DNA from: Oceanobacillus senegalensis
Lineage (GTDB): Bacteria > Bacillota > Bacilli > Bacillales > Amphibacillaceae
NCBI RefSeq assembly: GCF_900176885.1
Contig: NZ_LT839648.1
Coordinates: 3,570,039 to 3,634,038, forward strand
Direction of reading: 5' to 3'
Length of the DNA: 64,000 nt
Shown here: one piece after another, positions 18,872-28,590 of the stretch
Layout of the letters: each line of letters begins with the position of its first letter
How positions within the stretch are numbered: the stretch's first letter is position 1
Program-made: the position numbers and the translations under genes
Notes under the pieces: model-generated
What the model was told of the DNA's origin: nothing
Database searches by the model: none
The model's input: only the letters and a program-made list of their open reading frames with translations

Positions 18872-18895
18872 AATAGTAGGCCAGTAAGGAGTCTA

Positions 18896-19087
18896 TCATT
18901 TCTGTACTTCTATATATTTATTTAAGCACTTTAGACAGATACAGTGTTTTCTTTTACTATCTTCAGGAACTAATTCAAATATTTCTCTAGGGAATTTCTG
19001 CGTGTCACACCAGCAGTTGTTATTCCCCTTACCTCGACTCATGCATTTATTTACCTCTCCACAAATCGGACAATACGTATTAGCCAA
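18896..19087 (-). CDS. Small cysteine-rich CWC-type protein
   Basis: 63-residue cytoplasmic protein with paired cysteines (CPIC, C at 15, CWC at 25-27, CICLKC near 49-54), the pattern of the Cys-rich CWC family that likely binds zinc. It starts at TTG with GGAGGG eight bases upstream. It stands alone on the minus strand, and the function of the family is unknown. Confidence 0.8.
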   Translation of the reverse strand: MANTYCPICGEVNKCMSRGKGNNNCWCDTQKFPREIFELVPEDSKRKHCICLKCLNKYIEVQK

Positions 19088-19267
19088 TTAGGATCCCTCC
19101 ATATTATTATAATGTTTTAATTTATCAGTTAATTGTAACATAGAGTCACTTCTGATCGGGGATAGATTCTAACGTACTTTGGCTAGGTAGAGCTGGGTAG
19201 CTTTAATTTATCTATTATAAGTCGTTTGGTAAAATAATTGTTGGATTATGTGGGAAAGGAATGGAAT

Positions 19268-19747
19268 ATGAAAATAACTATTGTATCGGTAGGGAAATTG
19301 AAGGAAAAATATTTAAAACAGGGGATACAGGAATATCTAAAGCGATTAACACCCTATGCGAAAGTAGAGATTAAAGAAGTAGCGGATGAAAAGGCTCCGG
19401 AAAACTTAAGTGAGGCGGAAATGCATAACGTAAAATTAAAAGAAGGGGAGAGAATCCTGTCTCACATTCGTTCTGATACCTATGTGATCACCTTGGAGAT
19501 TCAAGGGAAAATGCTTAGTTCTGAACAACTTGCTAGCAAGCTGGATAAGCTTGCAACATATGGAAAGAGTAAGGTTGCTTTTGTAATAGGCGGCTCTCTT
19601 GGTATCAGTGAAGCAGTCCAACAACGAAGCGACATGGCGATATCCTTCTCAAAAATGACGTTCCCACACCAGCTTATGCGGTTAATATTGTTGGAGCAAG
19701 TGTATCGGGGATTTAAAATCAATAGGAATGAACCATATCATAAATAG
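19268..19747 (+). CDS. rlmH: 23S rRNA pseudouridine-1915 N3-methyltransferase
   Basis: SPOUT-class methyltransferase that modifies pseudouridine 1915 in 23S rRNA on 70S ribosomes. It has 159 residues, exactly the B. subtilis length (YydA), with the SAM-binding trefoil segment FVIGGSLG near 103-110 and the C-terminal [13 protein letters not shown]. The ATG at 19268 follows GGAAAGGAA; an in-frame TTG at 19238 is upstream but unnecessary. In B. subtilis this gene lies close to htrC, whereas here about 11 kb separates them. Confidence 0.97.
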   Translation: MKITIVSVGKLKEKYLKQGIQEYLKRLTPYAKVEIKEVADEKAPENLSEAEMHNVKLKEGERILSHIRSDTYVITLEIQGKMLSSEQLASKLDKLATYGKSKVAFVIGGSLGISEAVQQRSDMAISFSKMTFPHQLMRLILLEQVYRGFKINRNEPYHK

Positions 19748-19864
19748 TGGTAAAACAGTTGTGGGGGTGGTGTGGAAAAGAACGGTTCGGAAAGTTAAGA
19801 TAATTTCATAATAGTGTGGACTGGAAAACCCGCCTTTTTCTTCATCTAATATTGTTTTGGTAGA

Positions 19865-19894
19865 GGAAGAATTAGTGATGCTTCTAATTCTTCC
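19865..19894 (-). terminator. Hairpin 3' of the 46-residue gene
   Basis: Perfect 11-bp stem GGAAGAATTAG with an 8-base loop, 14 bases beyond the stop of the small minus-strand gene. There is no T run, so termination is uncertain. Confidence 0.4.
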
Positions 19895-19907
19895 CCAAGG
19901 CAATATC

Positions 19908-20048
19908 CTAACTTTCGGAGAGTTCAATCCGTTTTACTTTTCCGATTACAAAGATATAAGACATTGTACTCGAACCACTTTCCTTCTTTTCCTCGGTTAT
20001 TTCTATTAAATCTGGTTGCATCCTCATTTCTCTTAACTCGTTACTCAT
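19908..20048 (-). CDS. Uncharacterised 46-residue protein
   Basis: I do not recognise this protein. The frame encodes 46 residues: an acidic N-terminal half (MSNELREMRM, then a D/E/K-rich stretch), a GSSTMS linker and a hydrophobic/basic end (YIFVIGKVKRIEL). AAGGAGAG lies seven bases before the ATG at 20048, a very good start signal. A stable hairpin follows the stop. It sits directly after rlmH, facing it. A peptide-encoding locus (yydF) occurs near this place in B. subtilis, but I see no sequence resemblance to YydF and no radical-SAM partner. Confidence 0.55.
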   Translation of the reverse strand: MSNELREMRMQPDLIEITEEKKESGSSTMSYIFVIGKVKRIELSES

Positions 20049-20110
20049 CTAATTTCTCTCCTTATTAACTTTCCAGCTTTTAATATTTTTTAATAATTCC
20101 TTTAATTTGT

Positions 20111-20150
20111 ATTGCAGGTTAAGAGGCAGTAATACCCCACCATTAGAAGT
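20111..20150 (+). repeat. Dispersed intergenic repeat, family 1 (short form)
   Basis: ATTGCAGGTTAAGAGGCAGT followed by AATACCCCAC. Same core as the copies at 1223 (inverted), 30831 and 39685. Confidence 0.75.
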
Positions 20151-20207
20151 CACGGAGGAAACAATTAACGGTTGAGTGCGTAAGGGGGAGAAAAAGTAAC
20201 GTATCTG

Positions 20208-20245
20208 TCCTACATCATATTCATTGATGTTAGGATCATTTTTAA
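20208..20245 (+). terminator. Terminator-like hairpin with no obvious upstream gene
   Basis: TCCTACATCA pairs with TGATGTTAGGA with a single bulge, followed by TCATTTTT. On the plus strand no gene ends nearby except rlmH, 460 bases upstream. Confidence 0.5.
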
Positions 20246-20267
20246 AAGAATAGGTATGTATTTAAAT

Positions 20268-20312
20268 AAAACCATTGACCTCTCATAAAGAGTGTCAATG
20301 GTTCTATTTTTT
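20268..20312. terminator. Bidirectional terminator for the HAD phosphatase gene
   Basis: AAACCATTGAC and GTCAATGGTT form a stem extended by CTCT/AGAG, with T-rich tracts on both outer sides. On the minus strand it closes the HAD gene. Confidence 0.8.
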
Positions 20313-20433
20313 GAATGAATCCCAAGTGGAATAATAGCTGGAATCGTAGCATATAGGAAGGAAAGATAAGAGGGATTCAACTATCCCCCTTATCTTTATC
20401 AATCCATTTTGCTTCGTTTTATCATTCTATGAG

Positions 20434-21267
20434 CTATTTTAGTTTGTTTGGTAGAGTGTCTTTTGCGGTTGTTAATTGAAGCTGTTCACACATAGCATAA
20501 GCAAATCCATCTTCATCATTTGTCTTTGTAATAAAATCAGCTTGTTTTTGTATAGCAAGAGGGGCATTTCCCATTGCAATCGACGTAGTTGCTACTTCGA
20601 ATTGTCCGAGGTCATTACCTCCATCACCGATCGCAATAATCTCTTTGAAAGATAGATTCATCATCTGCTGGTAACGTAATATAGCCTTTCCTTTATGAGA
20701 ATCACTAGAGGTGATCTCTAGATTATTAGGAAAAGAGGATGACATGGAAATATCGAATTTATTTGCTAAGGACGTTTTTACTTCTTCTATTTTTTCTAAT
20801 TGGTCATTCGGAACCAATGCTATTAATTTATATATTTTTAGACAATCCTTTATTAATATTTCGTCATAATTGTATTCTTGAAATAGCATGGTGAGCTCTT
20901 CTTTACTTTTATCATGTAATAAAGGCAAAGTGGAAGGAAACCCGCCATAATTGGTATAAACAAGAATACCTACACCCATTTCGTTTAATATCGAAAATAT
21001 CCTTTTATAAACGGAAATAGGGATTGTTGCCTCATACAGTAACTCTCTTTTTTTTGAATATAAAATAGAGCCATTTATACAAAAAATAGGGATTTCTATA
21101 TTTTGTACAGCTTTTAGTTTTATCACATCTCTAAAGGCGCGACCTGTGTTCAAAATAACGCAGTGCCCCTGTTCCTTTAATTCGTTTAAGGCTTTTAAAT
21201 TTCCATCCGATATTTCTTGTTGAGAGTTTAATAATGTACCGTCTAAATCAATGGAAATACATTTCAT
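20434..21267 (-). CDS. Cof-type HAD-IIB phosphatase
   Basis: 277-residue cytoplasmic phosphatase of the Cof/YidA class, probably acting on sugar phosphates or flavin/cofactor phosphates. Motif I is SIDLDGTLL (nucleophile Asp at 7), motif II is LNTGR near 40, and motif III/IV is IAIGDGGNDLGQF near 213. The C2 cap lies between. It is monocistronic, with AGGAAGGAAAAT ahead of the ATG. Confidence 0.92.
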   Translation of the reverse strand: MKCISIDLDGTLLNSQQEISDGNLKALNELKEQGHCVILNTGRAFRDVIKLKAVQNIEIPIFCINGSILYSKKRELLYEATIPISVYKRIFSILNEMGVGILVYTNYGGFPSTLPLLHDKSKEELTMLFQEYNYDEILIKDCLKIYKLIALVPNDQLEKIEEVKTSLANKFDISMSSSFPNNLEITSSDSHKGKAILRYQQMMNLSFKEIIAIGDGGNDLGQFEVATTSIAMGNAPLAIQKQADFITKTNDEDGFAYAMCEQLQLTTAKDTLPNKLK

Positions 21268-21575
21268 TGGATTATTTTCCTTCCTTTCTATGCTTTAGAC
21301 TTATTGGAACTAAGTGATATTATAGTTCTTTTGTTGACAGATTGCTAGAACTCAGGCAGCCTTGACCCCTTTCTTTACCAGGAATTCCTGGGTTTTACAG
21401 GAATGGCAATGATCGGAGCCCTCGATTTCTATTATAAAAGCGATAAGAAAGCCCAATTTCAGAGGATATGTTAGTATATCAAACTTTCCATGAGGATATG
21501 TACAAAATCTCTTCCCTACTAACATTAATCTATAAAAATATAAAAATAACATCATAAACCAGCATTAATCCAATT

Positions 21576-21603
21576 TTGAAATGTCGGAATATATCGATAT
21601 AAT
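21576..21603 (+). promoter_or_regulatory. Sigma-A promoter of the glutamine-type ABC operon
   Basis: TTGAAA, a 16-base spacer and a perfect TATAAT, 51 bases before the binding-protein gene. The stretch 21268-21575 has no convincing gene. Confidence 0.7.
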
Positions 21604-21653
21604 GGAAAATGTCGTTTTAAAATTAAATCAATTTTACAGGGGGATTATTCTTA

Positions 21654-22460
21654 ATGAATATACAACAAAAGAAAGTGCCATTTGTTAGTAAATGGCTAAT
21701 GATTACCTTAGTTGGTCTCATTACATTGGCATTAGCAGGATGTGGAACTGATGAAGTAAATAGTGAATCTTCAGGTGAAACAAAAGAAGAAATCACAGTT
21801 GCAGTAGTGCAAGACTATCCACCATTTGAATATAAAGTAGATGAGGAATTGACTGGTTTTGATGTGGAGTTAGTTGAAGCTGTTGCAGAGAAGGTAGACT
21901 TAACTGTTGACTGGAAAATTATGAAATTCGATGGTATTATCCCGGCACTTCAGGCTAATCAAGTAGATGCAGCTGTATCAGCGATTGGAATAAGAGAGGA
22001 TCGTTTAGAAGTAGTAAATTTCTCCGACCCATATTTTGAATCTGGTCTATCTTTAGTTACGTTAAAAGGTAGTGATATAGAATCAGAAGCAGATTTAGAA
22101 GGAAAGACAATTGTTGCCAAACAAGGGACATCTAGCTTAAAACTAGCTAATGAACTTGCTGAAAAATATAATGGTGAAGTTACTAAACTTCAAGACGATG
22201 CCACTATGTATATGGAATTAGAAAACGGTAATGCCGATGCTGTCATCAATGATTATCCTAGTGTTGCCTATAAAATCAACCAAGATAGTGAGGAATCTCC
22301 ACTTCGATTAGTTGGCGATAAGTATCCAAGTGAAGACTATGGAATTGCCATTTCTAAGGGGAGTGAAGGTTTAGTAGAAAAAATGAATACGGGGCTACAG
22401 GAACTAAAAGATAGTGGTGAATTTGACGAAATTTATAGCCGATATTTTTCAGAAAAATAA
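21654..22460 (+). CDS. Amino-acid ABC transporter substrate-binding lipoprotein (GlnH-like)
   Basis: 268-residue family 3 solute-binding lipoprotein. The signal peptide (about 14-30) ends in the lipobox LAGC. The mature domain starts EEITVAVVQDYPPFEY and has the ligand-carboxylate binding region around AIGIREDRLEVVNFSDPY. AGGGGGA precedes the ATG. It leads a complete three-gene importer of the GlnHPQ arrangement; glutamine, arginine or another polar amino acid is possible. Confidence 0.93.
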   Translation: MNIQQKKVPFVSKWLMITLVGLITLALAGCGTDEVNSESSGETKEEITVAVVQDYPPFEYKVDEELTGFDVELVEAVAEKVDLTVDWKIMKFDGIIPALQANQVDAAVSAIGIREDRLEVVNFSDPYFESGLSLVTLKGSDIESEADLEGKTIVAKQGTSSLKLANELAEKYNGEVTKLQDDATMYMELENGNADAVINDYPSVAYKINQDSEESPLRLVGDKYPSEDYGIAISKGSEGLVEKMNTGLQELKDSGEFDEIYSRYFSEK

Positions 22461-22533
22461 TAAATAAAAATGAAATCAATAAGGTGTGGCACAGTTTGTC
22501 ACATCTTATCCAAAAGAAAGAGGGAAACCAAGT

Positions 22534-23190
22534 ATGATGGAAACAATCAACATTATCCTTGAAGCATTACCTACTCTATTAAAAGGAATGGGTTTAACAA
22601 TAGAAATAACAGTCATATCACTTATTCTTGCAATGTTTATTGGACTGATACTCGGTGTATTTAGTATAACAAAGAGTAAAATATTAAGGGCAATTTCAAC
22701 TGCCTTTGTTGATATTATTCGAGGGACCCCGTTACTCGTTCAAATATTATTTATTTATTTCGGTTTGCCAAGTGTCATTGATATTAGCTTAACAGCATTT
22801 TCCGCAGGTGTGATTGCAATTACGGTCAATGCTGCAGCCTATTTAGTAGAAATCTTCCGGGCTGGAATAAATTCTATCGATAAAGGGCAAATGGAAGCCG
22901 GTAGAACGATTGGTTTTTCTTATGGCCAAACGATGCGTTTAATTATATTACCTCAAGCAATACGTCGCATGATTCCCGCATTCGTCAACCAATTTATTGT
23001 AAGCATTAAAGATACTTCACTCCTTTCCGCTATTGGATTGGCTGAGCTAACATTGTCTGGGCAATCCATCTATGCAGCTAATTTCCGTGCTTTTGAAATA
23101 TTATTTGCTGTTGGGGTTCTGTACTTTATCATTATTTACTCATTAAGCTTATTCTCACGCTGGCTTGAAAGGAGATTAGATGTAGCATGA
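22534..23190 (+). CDS. Amino-acid ABC transporter permease (GlnP-like)
   Basis: 218-residue permease from the ATG at 22534 (a second ATG follows at once). It has about five helices and the EAA loop [20 protein letters not shown] near 131-150. AGAGGG is upstream; an in-frame ATG at 22486 has no support. It overlaps the ATPase gene by ATGA. Confidence 0.93.
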   Translation: MMETINIILEALPTLLKGMGLTIEITVISLILAMFIGLILGVFSITKSKILRAISTAFVDIIRGTPLLVQILFIYFGLPSVIDISLTAFSAGVIAITVNAAAYLVEIFRAGINSIDKGQMEAGRTIGFSYGQTMRLIILPQAIRRMIPAFVNQFIVSIKDTSLLSAIGLAELTLSGQSIYAANFRAFEILFAVGVLYFIIIYSLSLFSRWLERRLDVA

Positions 23191-23915
23191 AAATGATTGA
23201 AGTAAATAATCTAAAAAAGTCATTCGGTAAATTAGAGGTTCTTAAAGATATCAATATAGATGTTCATTCGCAGGAAGTAGTTTGTGTCATTGGCCCTTCA
23301 GGTTCAGGAAAAAGTACACTTTTACGTTGTATGAATTTATTGGAAGAACCGACTGGTGGAGAAATCTTTATTGAGGGAGATAATCTCACCGCAACCAAAA
23401 CGAATATTAATCAATTGCGTCAAAGAATGGGAATGGTATTCCAACAGTTTAATTTGTTTCCCCACATGACGGTAATAGAAAACATTACTCTTGGACCAAA
23501 ACGATTAAAAGGGAAATCACAAGCAGAAGCAAATAAATTAGGAACAAAGTTACTTGATAAAGTAGGATTAGTAGACAAGGCAGAGGTGTATCCTGATAAT
23601 TTATCTGGTGGACAAAAACAACGGGTAGCCATGGCTCGTGCGTTAGCCATGGAACCAAACATTATGTTGTTTGACGAGCCCACATCAGCCCTAGACCCAG
23701 AAATGGTTGGAGAAGTACTTCAAGTTATGAAGGATTTAGCTGAAGAAGGTATGACGATGGCGATTGTGACACATGAAATGGGATTTGCCAAAGAAGTCGC
23801 CGATCGTGTTATCTTTATGGATGAAGGCTTTATTGTAGAACAAGGTACACCAGATGAACTATTTAATCACCCAAAAAATGAAAGAACGAAAAGCTTTTTA
23901 TCGAAAGTATTATAA
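23187..23915 (+). CDS. Amino-acid ABC transporter ATPase (GlnQ-like)
   Basis: 242-residue ATPase with Walker [10 protein letters not shown] near 34-42, Q-loop VFQQFN, signature LSGGQKQR, Walker B IMLFDEP and switch VTHEM. It is third in the importer operon, translationally coupled to the permease, with a terminator after the stop. Confidence 0.95.
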   Translation: MKMIEVNNLKKSFGKLEVLKDINIDVHSQEVVCVIGPSGSGKSTLLRCMNLLEEPTGGEIFIEGDNLTATKTNINQLRQRMGMVFQQFNLFPHMTVIENITLGPKRLKGKSQAEANKLGTKLLDKVGLVDKAEVYPDNLSGGQKQRVAMARALAMEPNIMLFDEPTSALDPEMVGEVLQVMKDLAEEGMTMAIVTHEMGFAKEVADRVIFMDEGFIVEQGTPDELFNHPKNERTKSFLSKVL

Positions 23916-23934
23916 TCAGTAACTGTTGCATCAT

Positions 23935-23966
23935 AAGGCTTAGAGGTTTTCTCTAGGTCTTTTTTA
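23935..23966 (+). terminator. Terminator of the GlnHPQ-like operon
   Basis: AAGGCTTAGAG pairs with CTCTAGGTCTT (two GT pairs), then T residues. Confidence 0.8.
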
Positions 23967-24006
23967 AAATATAACCTGACATATTACTTCTAATGGGGGT
24001 GCATAA

Positions 24007-24153
24007 ATGGTACAGGGGAATAACAGGAATAAGAAAATTACCTTAGCAGTATTTTTCGTCGTTGCTGGTATATTGGATATTAAATATAAAGGATTATTCT
24101 ATAAACTATTACCTTCTTCCATTCAAATGTACTTAACTAATTCTTTTAAGTAA
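24007..24153 (+). CDS. Small hydrophobic protein, 48 residues
   Basis: I do not recognise this protein. It has a basic N terminus (NNRNKK), one hydrophobic stretch at about 11-24 (ITLAVFFVVAGIL) and a short polar tail. GGGGGTG lies six bases before the ATG. It lies between a terminator and sfsA, and a membrane location is likely. It is probably a real small gene, but coding is supported only by the start signal and composition. Confidence 0.5.
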   Translation: MVQGNNRNKKITLAVFFVVAGILDIKYKGLFYKLLPSSIQMYLTNSFK

Positions 24154-24224
24154 ACAAAAGGAATGTTTCCTTTTGAGTTTGAATGAAAGATTAATAACGT
24201 AATGATAAATACGTTGGATGTGAA

Positions 24225-24912
24225 ATGATGAAGTACGGAAAAGTAGTACATGGAAGGTTTGAAAAAAGACTAAACAGGTTTATTGCTGAAGTCTGGATAA
24301 ATGGGAGAATAGATAGGGCACATATAAAAAATACGGGTCGCTTAACTGAATTGTTTCAGCCAGATAGGAAAGTACTCTTGGAAGTTAGTGATAATCCAAA
24401 TAGAAAGACAAGATTCTCGCTTATAGCAATTGATAAAAATGGAACATGGGTAAATATTGATTCTCAAGCACCAAATAAGGTTGCCATGGAGGCACTGAAG
24501 ATAGGGAAATTAGCTGAGTTTGGATCGGTTGACTTCGCTAAAAAAGAGGTTACTTATGGAAAATCTCGATTCGACCTTTATTATGAAAAGGATGATAAAA
24601 AGGGATTTATTGAAGTAAAAGGTGTAACATTAGGAGAATGGAATAGCTTTATTTCCGGATGCTCCGACCGCCAGAGGGACGAAGCATGTATTAGAATTAA
24701 TAAAGGCATCTCAATATGGATATAATGCTGCAATCCTCTTTGTTCTGCAAATGAAAGGTTGTCATGCCTTTTCCCCTAATATAAAAATGGATAGGAACTT
24801 TACAGATTCATTATTAAAGGCATCAAGACAGGGTATACAAATTTTAGCTTATGATTCCATTGTCAAAAGGGATGGATTGACTCTTAATCAACCAGTACCA
24901 GTCATTATATAA
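24225..24912 (+). pseudogene. sfsA: sfsA, frameshifted sugar fermentation stimulation protein homologue
   Basis: SfsA-family protein, a predicted nucleic-acid-binding, PD-(D/E)XK-fold protein. The first frame gives 138 good residues up to FIEVKGVTLGE near 24638, then drifts and stops at 24725. Reading on in the +1-shifted frame from 24640 restores the family sequence: GIALFPDAPTARGTKHVLEL, then ...GYNAAILFVLQMKG, and a stop at 24912. Together the pieces give about 228 residues, the normal SfsA length. The break looks like loss of two A from an A-rich run (family consensus GEN-G). It could be a true mutation or a sequencing error. Confidence 0.88.
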
Positions 24913-25016
24913 TGGATGTACGTATATGTTTTTGCTTCGAATCGATTAGTTAGCATTCCTCCGGGTAAAATACTACAAAAAGGGTATTTGAATAATAAAG
25001 GAGGAATTTGCTTAAC

Positions 25017-26606
25017 ATGGCAGATATATTTACTATTATCGCCTTTCTTTTTGGAGCTTTCATTTTTGCGGTACTGATAATAACGGGCTTATCTTTATAT
25101 TTCGTAGATCGGAATCAAAGGCAGCATCCTGTTTTACGTAATTATCCGGTCTTAGGTAGAATACGATACTTTCTAGAACAAATCGGTCCTGAACTTAGAC
25201 AGTATTTATTTAATAGTGATTTAGAAGGGAAGCCTTTTTCTCGGATTGAATATCAGCAAGTTGTTAAGAAGGCAAAATATAAACGAGATGTTCTTGGTTT
25301 TGGCTCGCTAAGGGATTTTGATTCGCCGGGTTTCTATATTCGAAATGCAATGTTTCCAAAGATAACAGAGGAATTGAAAATGGACAATGATATAAAGGTG
25401 AAGACAAAGAGATATTTATTATTAAATGATCCGTTGTTTACCCAAAGGAAAGAGAAGTGGGAAGTGCATGAGTCGGGAGCATATTTACTTCAGGACGAAG
25501 ATGCAATTGTGATCGGAAAGGATTGCAAGTATCCTTTTATTCTTAAGGGACAAATTGGGATGTCGGCTATGAGTTATGGCTCCCTTGGAAGCAGAGCAAT
25601 TACTGCCCTATCAGAAGGGTTGGGCAAGGCAAAAGGTACATGGATGAACACAGGAGAAGGCGGTATTTCAGATTACCACTTAAAAGGTGGTGTGGACCTC
25701 GTGATGCAAATTGGCCCCGGGCTTTTCGGCGTAAGGGATAGGGCTGGGAATTTTAGTTGGGATGCTTTAAAGGAAAAATCTCAGATACCTCAAGTAAAGG
25801 CGTTCGAGCTGAAACTGGGACAAGGTGCAAAAACACGCGGTGGTCATATTGATGCGGAAAAGGTAACCGAGGAAATTGCGAGAATAAGAATGGTTGAGCC
25901 ATTTAAGTCAATAGATAGTCCAAACCGCTTTAAGGAATTTAGTGATTTACCATCGTTGTTTTCGTTTATGGAACGCATTCGTGAATGTACTGGAAAACCT
26001 GTAGGAATGAAGGTTGTGATTGGAAGTAGTAAGGAAGCGGAAGAATTAGCAAACCAGATCAAGGAAACTGGAAAAGGTCCCGACTTTATTACAGTAGATG
26101 GTGGAGAGGGTGGAACAGGTGCATCCTATCAAGAATTGGCGGATAGTGTTGGGTTGCCAATTAAATCCGCTTTACCATTAGTTCATCAAGCTTTGTTGAA
26201 ATTAGGTGTACGTGACAAAGTAAAAATAATTGCGTCGGGCAAACTCGTTTCTCCAGATCGAATTGCGGTTGCCCTAGCTATGGGGGCAGATTTAGTAAAT
26301 ATTGCACGGGGATTTATGATAACAGTAGGATGTATTCAAGCACTAAAATGCCAATCAAATGCCTGTCCAGTTGGTGTGGCCACGACAGACCCTGACCTGC
26401 AAAAGGCTTTGGTAATTGATGAAAAGAAATATCGAACTGCAAACTATGTCATAACAATGCGTAAAGGGCTATTTCGAATTGCTGCAGCTGCTGGATTGGA
26501 GTCACCGATTAAATTTAGTGCGGAACATGTGATTTACAAAGATGAAAGAGGAGACGTTTATACACTAGATGGAAAGAAACAAGGTGGAAGTTTTTCTGTA
26601 TCCTAA
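25017..26606 (+). CDS. FMN-binding GltB-like protein (YerD family)
   Basis: 529-residue protein with an N-terminal membrane helix (about 5-28) and a glutamate-synthase-type TIM barrel that binds FMN. Visible motifs include SAMSYGSLGSRA, NTGEGG, the ELKLGQGAKTRGG segment, DGGEGGTGA and the cysteine motif CQSNACPVGVATTD that could hold an iron-sulfur cluster. It resembles the synthase domain of glutamate synthase without the amidotransferase part; the reaction is unknown. The ATG at 25017 is 12 bases after AAAGGAGG; a TTG at 25008 is only three bases after it, so I chose the ATG. Confidence 0.88.
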   Translation: MADIFTIIAFLFGAFIFAVLIITGLSLYFVDRNQRQHPVLRNYPVLGRIRYFLEQIGPELRQYLFNSDLEGKPFSRIEYQQVVKKAKYKRDVLGFGSLRDFDSPGFYIRNAMFPKITEELKMDNDIKVKTKRYLLLNDPLFTQRKEKWEVHESGAYLLQDEDAIVIGKDCKYPFILKGQIGMSAMSYGSLGSRAITALSEGLGKAKGTWMNTGEGGISDYHLKGGVDLVMQIGPGLFGVRDRAGNFSWDALKEKSQIPQVKAFELKLGQGAKTRGGHIDAEKVTEEIARIRMVEPFKSIDSPNRFKEFSDLPSLFSFMERIRECTGKPVGMKVVIGSSKEAEELANQIKETGKGPDFITVDGGEGGTGASYQELADSVGLPIKSALPLVHQALLKLGVRDKVKIIASGKLVSPDRIAVALAMGADLVNIARGFMITVGCIQALKCQSNACPVGVATTDPDLQKALVIDEKKYRTANYVITMRKGLFRIAAAAGLESPIKFSAEHVIYKDERGDVYTLDGKKQGGSFSVS

Positions 26607-26682
26607 ACTATTAGGGACTAAAAGTACGGTAGTAACCAATAACGGTTGCATCTTTCCACTATGTGTGGTTTTCTCTAATCAT

Positions 26683-26716
26683 AAAAAGACTTGCAGTTCA
26701 AAAGTGAGTCTTTTTA
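26683..26716 (+). terminator. Terminator of the GltB-like gene
   Basis: AAAAAGACT pairs with AGTCTTTTT. The rest of the 26607-26966 gap is AT-rich upstream DNA of mqo with no further gene. Confidence 0.8.
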
Positions 26717-26975
26717 TTGTTTCTTTACTAGCTCGATTAACGATTTAGTACATTAATAATTTGATAGTTTATGTAATCATTACCTATTGATTTGTTAGCT
26801 TTTGATTGGACAGGAATAATCAATATATAAATATATATTTTAATCCATCAAAGATTCTGATAAACTATAAGTAGATTATAATATATTCAGATTAGGGTGT
26901 GATTGGATTTCTTGCTTTTAATAAGCGGGTGTTCAACAATTTTCTGAAAAAATTTATAAGATAGGGATGGGACAA

Positions 26976-28496
26976 ATGAGCAACAAACAGACTAAAACAG
27001 AAGTTATCTTAATCGGTGCCGGTATCATGAGTGCAACATTAGGAGCACTTTTAAAAGAATTGGTACCGGAATGGGAAATTACAGTGTTTGAGAAGCTCGA
27101 AAGCGCAGGGGAAGAAAGTTCCAATGAGTGGAATAATGCTGGAACGGGGCATTCAGCGCTATGCGAACTTAATTATACCAAAGAAAAGCCAGACGGCACT
27201 ATAGATACGAAGAAAGCAATAAAAATTAATGAACAGTTTCAAGTATCAAAGCAATTTTGGTCTTATCTAGTAAATAGTAATCTCATAAATAATCCTCAGG
27301 ACTTTATCATGCCATTACCTCATATGAGTATGGTTCAAGGGGAAGATAATGTCTCTTTTTTAAAGAAACGTTTTGAAGCGCTATCAAAAAATCCATTATT
27401 TGAAGGAATGGATTTTTCTGACGACCCAGAAAAATTAAAGGAATGGATACCACTAATCATGGAAGGCCGTACGTCAGATGAACCGATAGCAGCAACAAAA
27501 ATAGACTCTGGAACAGATGTTAATTTTGGCGCTTTAACGCGTAGATTATTTGAACATTTACAGAGTCGAGATGTTGCGGTTAACTATAAGCACAGTGTGG
27601 AGAATATTCAACGTATGCGTGATGGTTCATGGGAAGTTAAAGTACACGACATGGATGGCGATAAGTTGGAATACCATACTGCTGATTTTGTTTTTATTGG
27701 TGCTGGTGGGGGAAGTCTACCTCTATTACAGAAAACTGGTATTCCTGAATCAAAACATATTGGTGGATTCCCAGTTAGTGGGCTATTTTTAGTATGTAAC
27801 AATCCAGAGGTGGTTGAGAAGCATCATGCAAAAGTATACGGTAAGGCTAAGGTCGGTGCGCCACCAATGTCTGTACCACATTTGGATACTAGATTTATAG
27901 ACGGCAAAAAGTCCTTGCTATTTGGTCCATTTGCCGGCTTCTCACCAAAATTCCTAAAAACAGGTTCAAATTTAGATTTAATAGAGTCTGTTAAACCGAA
28001 TAATGTCTTCACCATGCTGTCAGCTGGTGCAAAAGAAATGAAACTTACAAAGTATCTCATTCAGCAAGTTATGTTATCCAATGATAAGCGGATAGAAGAA
28101 TTACGTGAGTTCATTCCGGATGCTAACAAAGAGGATTGGGAAGTTGTTGTGGCCGGTCAGCGTGTGCAGGTAATTAAGGATACAGAAAATGGAGGGAAAG
28201 GAACCCTACAATTTGGTACAGAAGTAGTAAGTTCAGATGATGGGTCTGTAGCTGCACTACTTGGAGCTTCTCCAGGTGCTTCTACATCTGTTACCGTTAT
28301 GCTGGATGTCTTGAAGCGATGTTTCCCAGAATATATGAAGGAATGGGAGCAAAAATTAAAAGAAATGATTCCTTCTTATGGAAAATTACTGAGTGAAAAT
28401 CCAAGACTTTTCCGTGAAATTCATGCTTCAACATCTAAAACACTTGGCTTAGATAAACAATACGGTGAAAAAAGCCGTATATTACAACAAGTATAA
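26976..28496 (+). CDS. mqo: Malate:quinone oxidoreductase
   Basis: Membrane-associated FAD enzyme that oxidises malate to oxaloacetate and passes electrons to the quinone pool, replacing or complementing malate dehydrogenase in the TCA cycle. It has 506 residues: the FAD-binding [13 protein letters not shown]-type motif near 9-21, [19 protein letters not shown] near 45-63, and the conserved C-terminal [10 protein letters not shown]. The ATG at 26976 is preceded by AGGGATGGG; the ATG at 26967 overlaps that site and is less likely. It is monocistronic with a strong terminator. Confidence 0.95.
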   Translation: MSNKQTKTEVILIGAGIMSATLGALLKELVPEWEITVFEKLESAGEESSNEWNNAGTGHSALCELNYTKEKPDGTIDTKKAIKINEQFQVSKQFWSYLVNSNLINNPQDFIMPLPHMSMVQGEDNVSFLKKRFEALSKNPLFEGMDFSDDPEKLKEWIPLIMEGRTSDEPIAATKIDSGTDVNFGALTRRLFEHLQSRDVAVNYKHSVENIQRMRDGSWEVKVHDMDGDKLEYHTADFVFIGAGGGSLPLLQKTGIPESKHIGGFPVSGLFLVCNNPEVVEKHHAKVYGKAKVGAPPMSVPHLDTRFIDGKKSLLFGPFAGFSPKFLKTGSNLDLIESVKPNNVFTMLSAGAKEMKLTKYLIQQVMLSNDKRIEELREFIPDANKEDWEVVVAGQRVQVIKDTENGGKGTLQFGTEVVSSDDGSVAALLGASPGASTSVTVMLDVLKRCFPEYMKEWEQKLKEMIPSYGKLLSENPRLFREIHASTSKTLGLDKQYGEKSRILQQV

Positions 28497-28499
28497 ATG

Positions 28500-28535
28500 A
28501 AAGAGCCTCCTCAGAATACTGAGGGGGCTCTTTTT
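28500..28535 (+). terminator. Terminator of mqo
   Basis: AAGAGCCTCCTCAG pairs with CTGAGGGGGCTCTT, followed by T residues. Confidence 0.9.
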
Positions 28536-28590
28536 GGATGGTTCATCTTTGTATAAGCTGCTATTAGACAATTTAATACATTTTTATTAA

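Noticed and set aside
21352-21555. 67-codon minus-strand open frame upstream of the GlnH-like gene
   Set aside because: It has no ribosome binding site, overlaps the promoter region of the next operon, and its composition does not look like a protein; a decayed remnant cannot be excluded.
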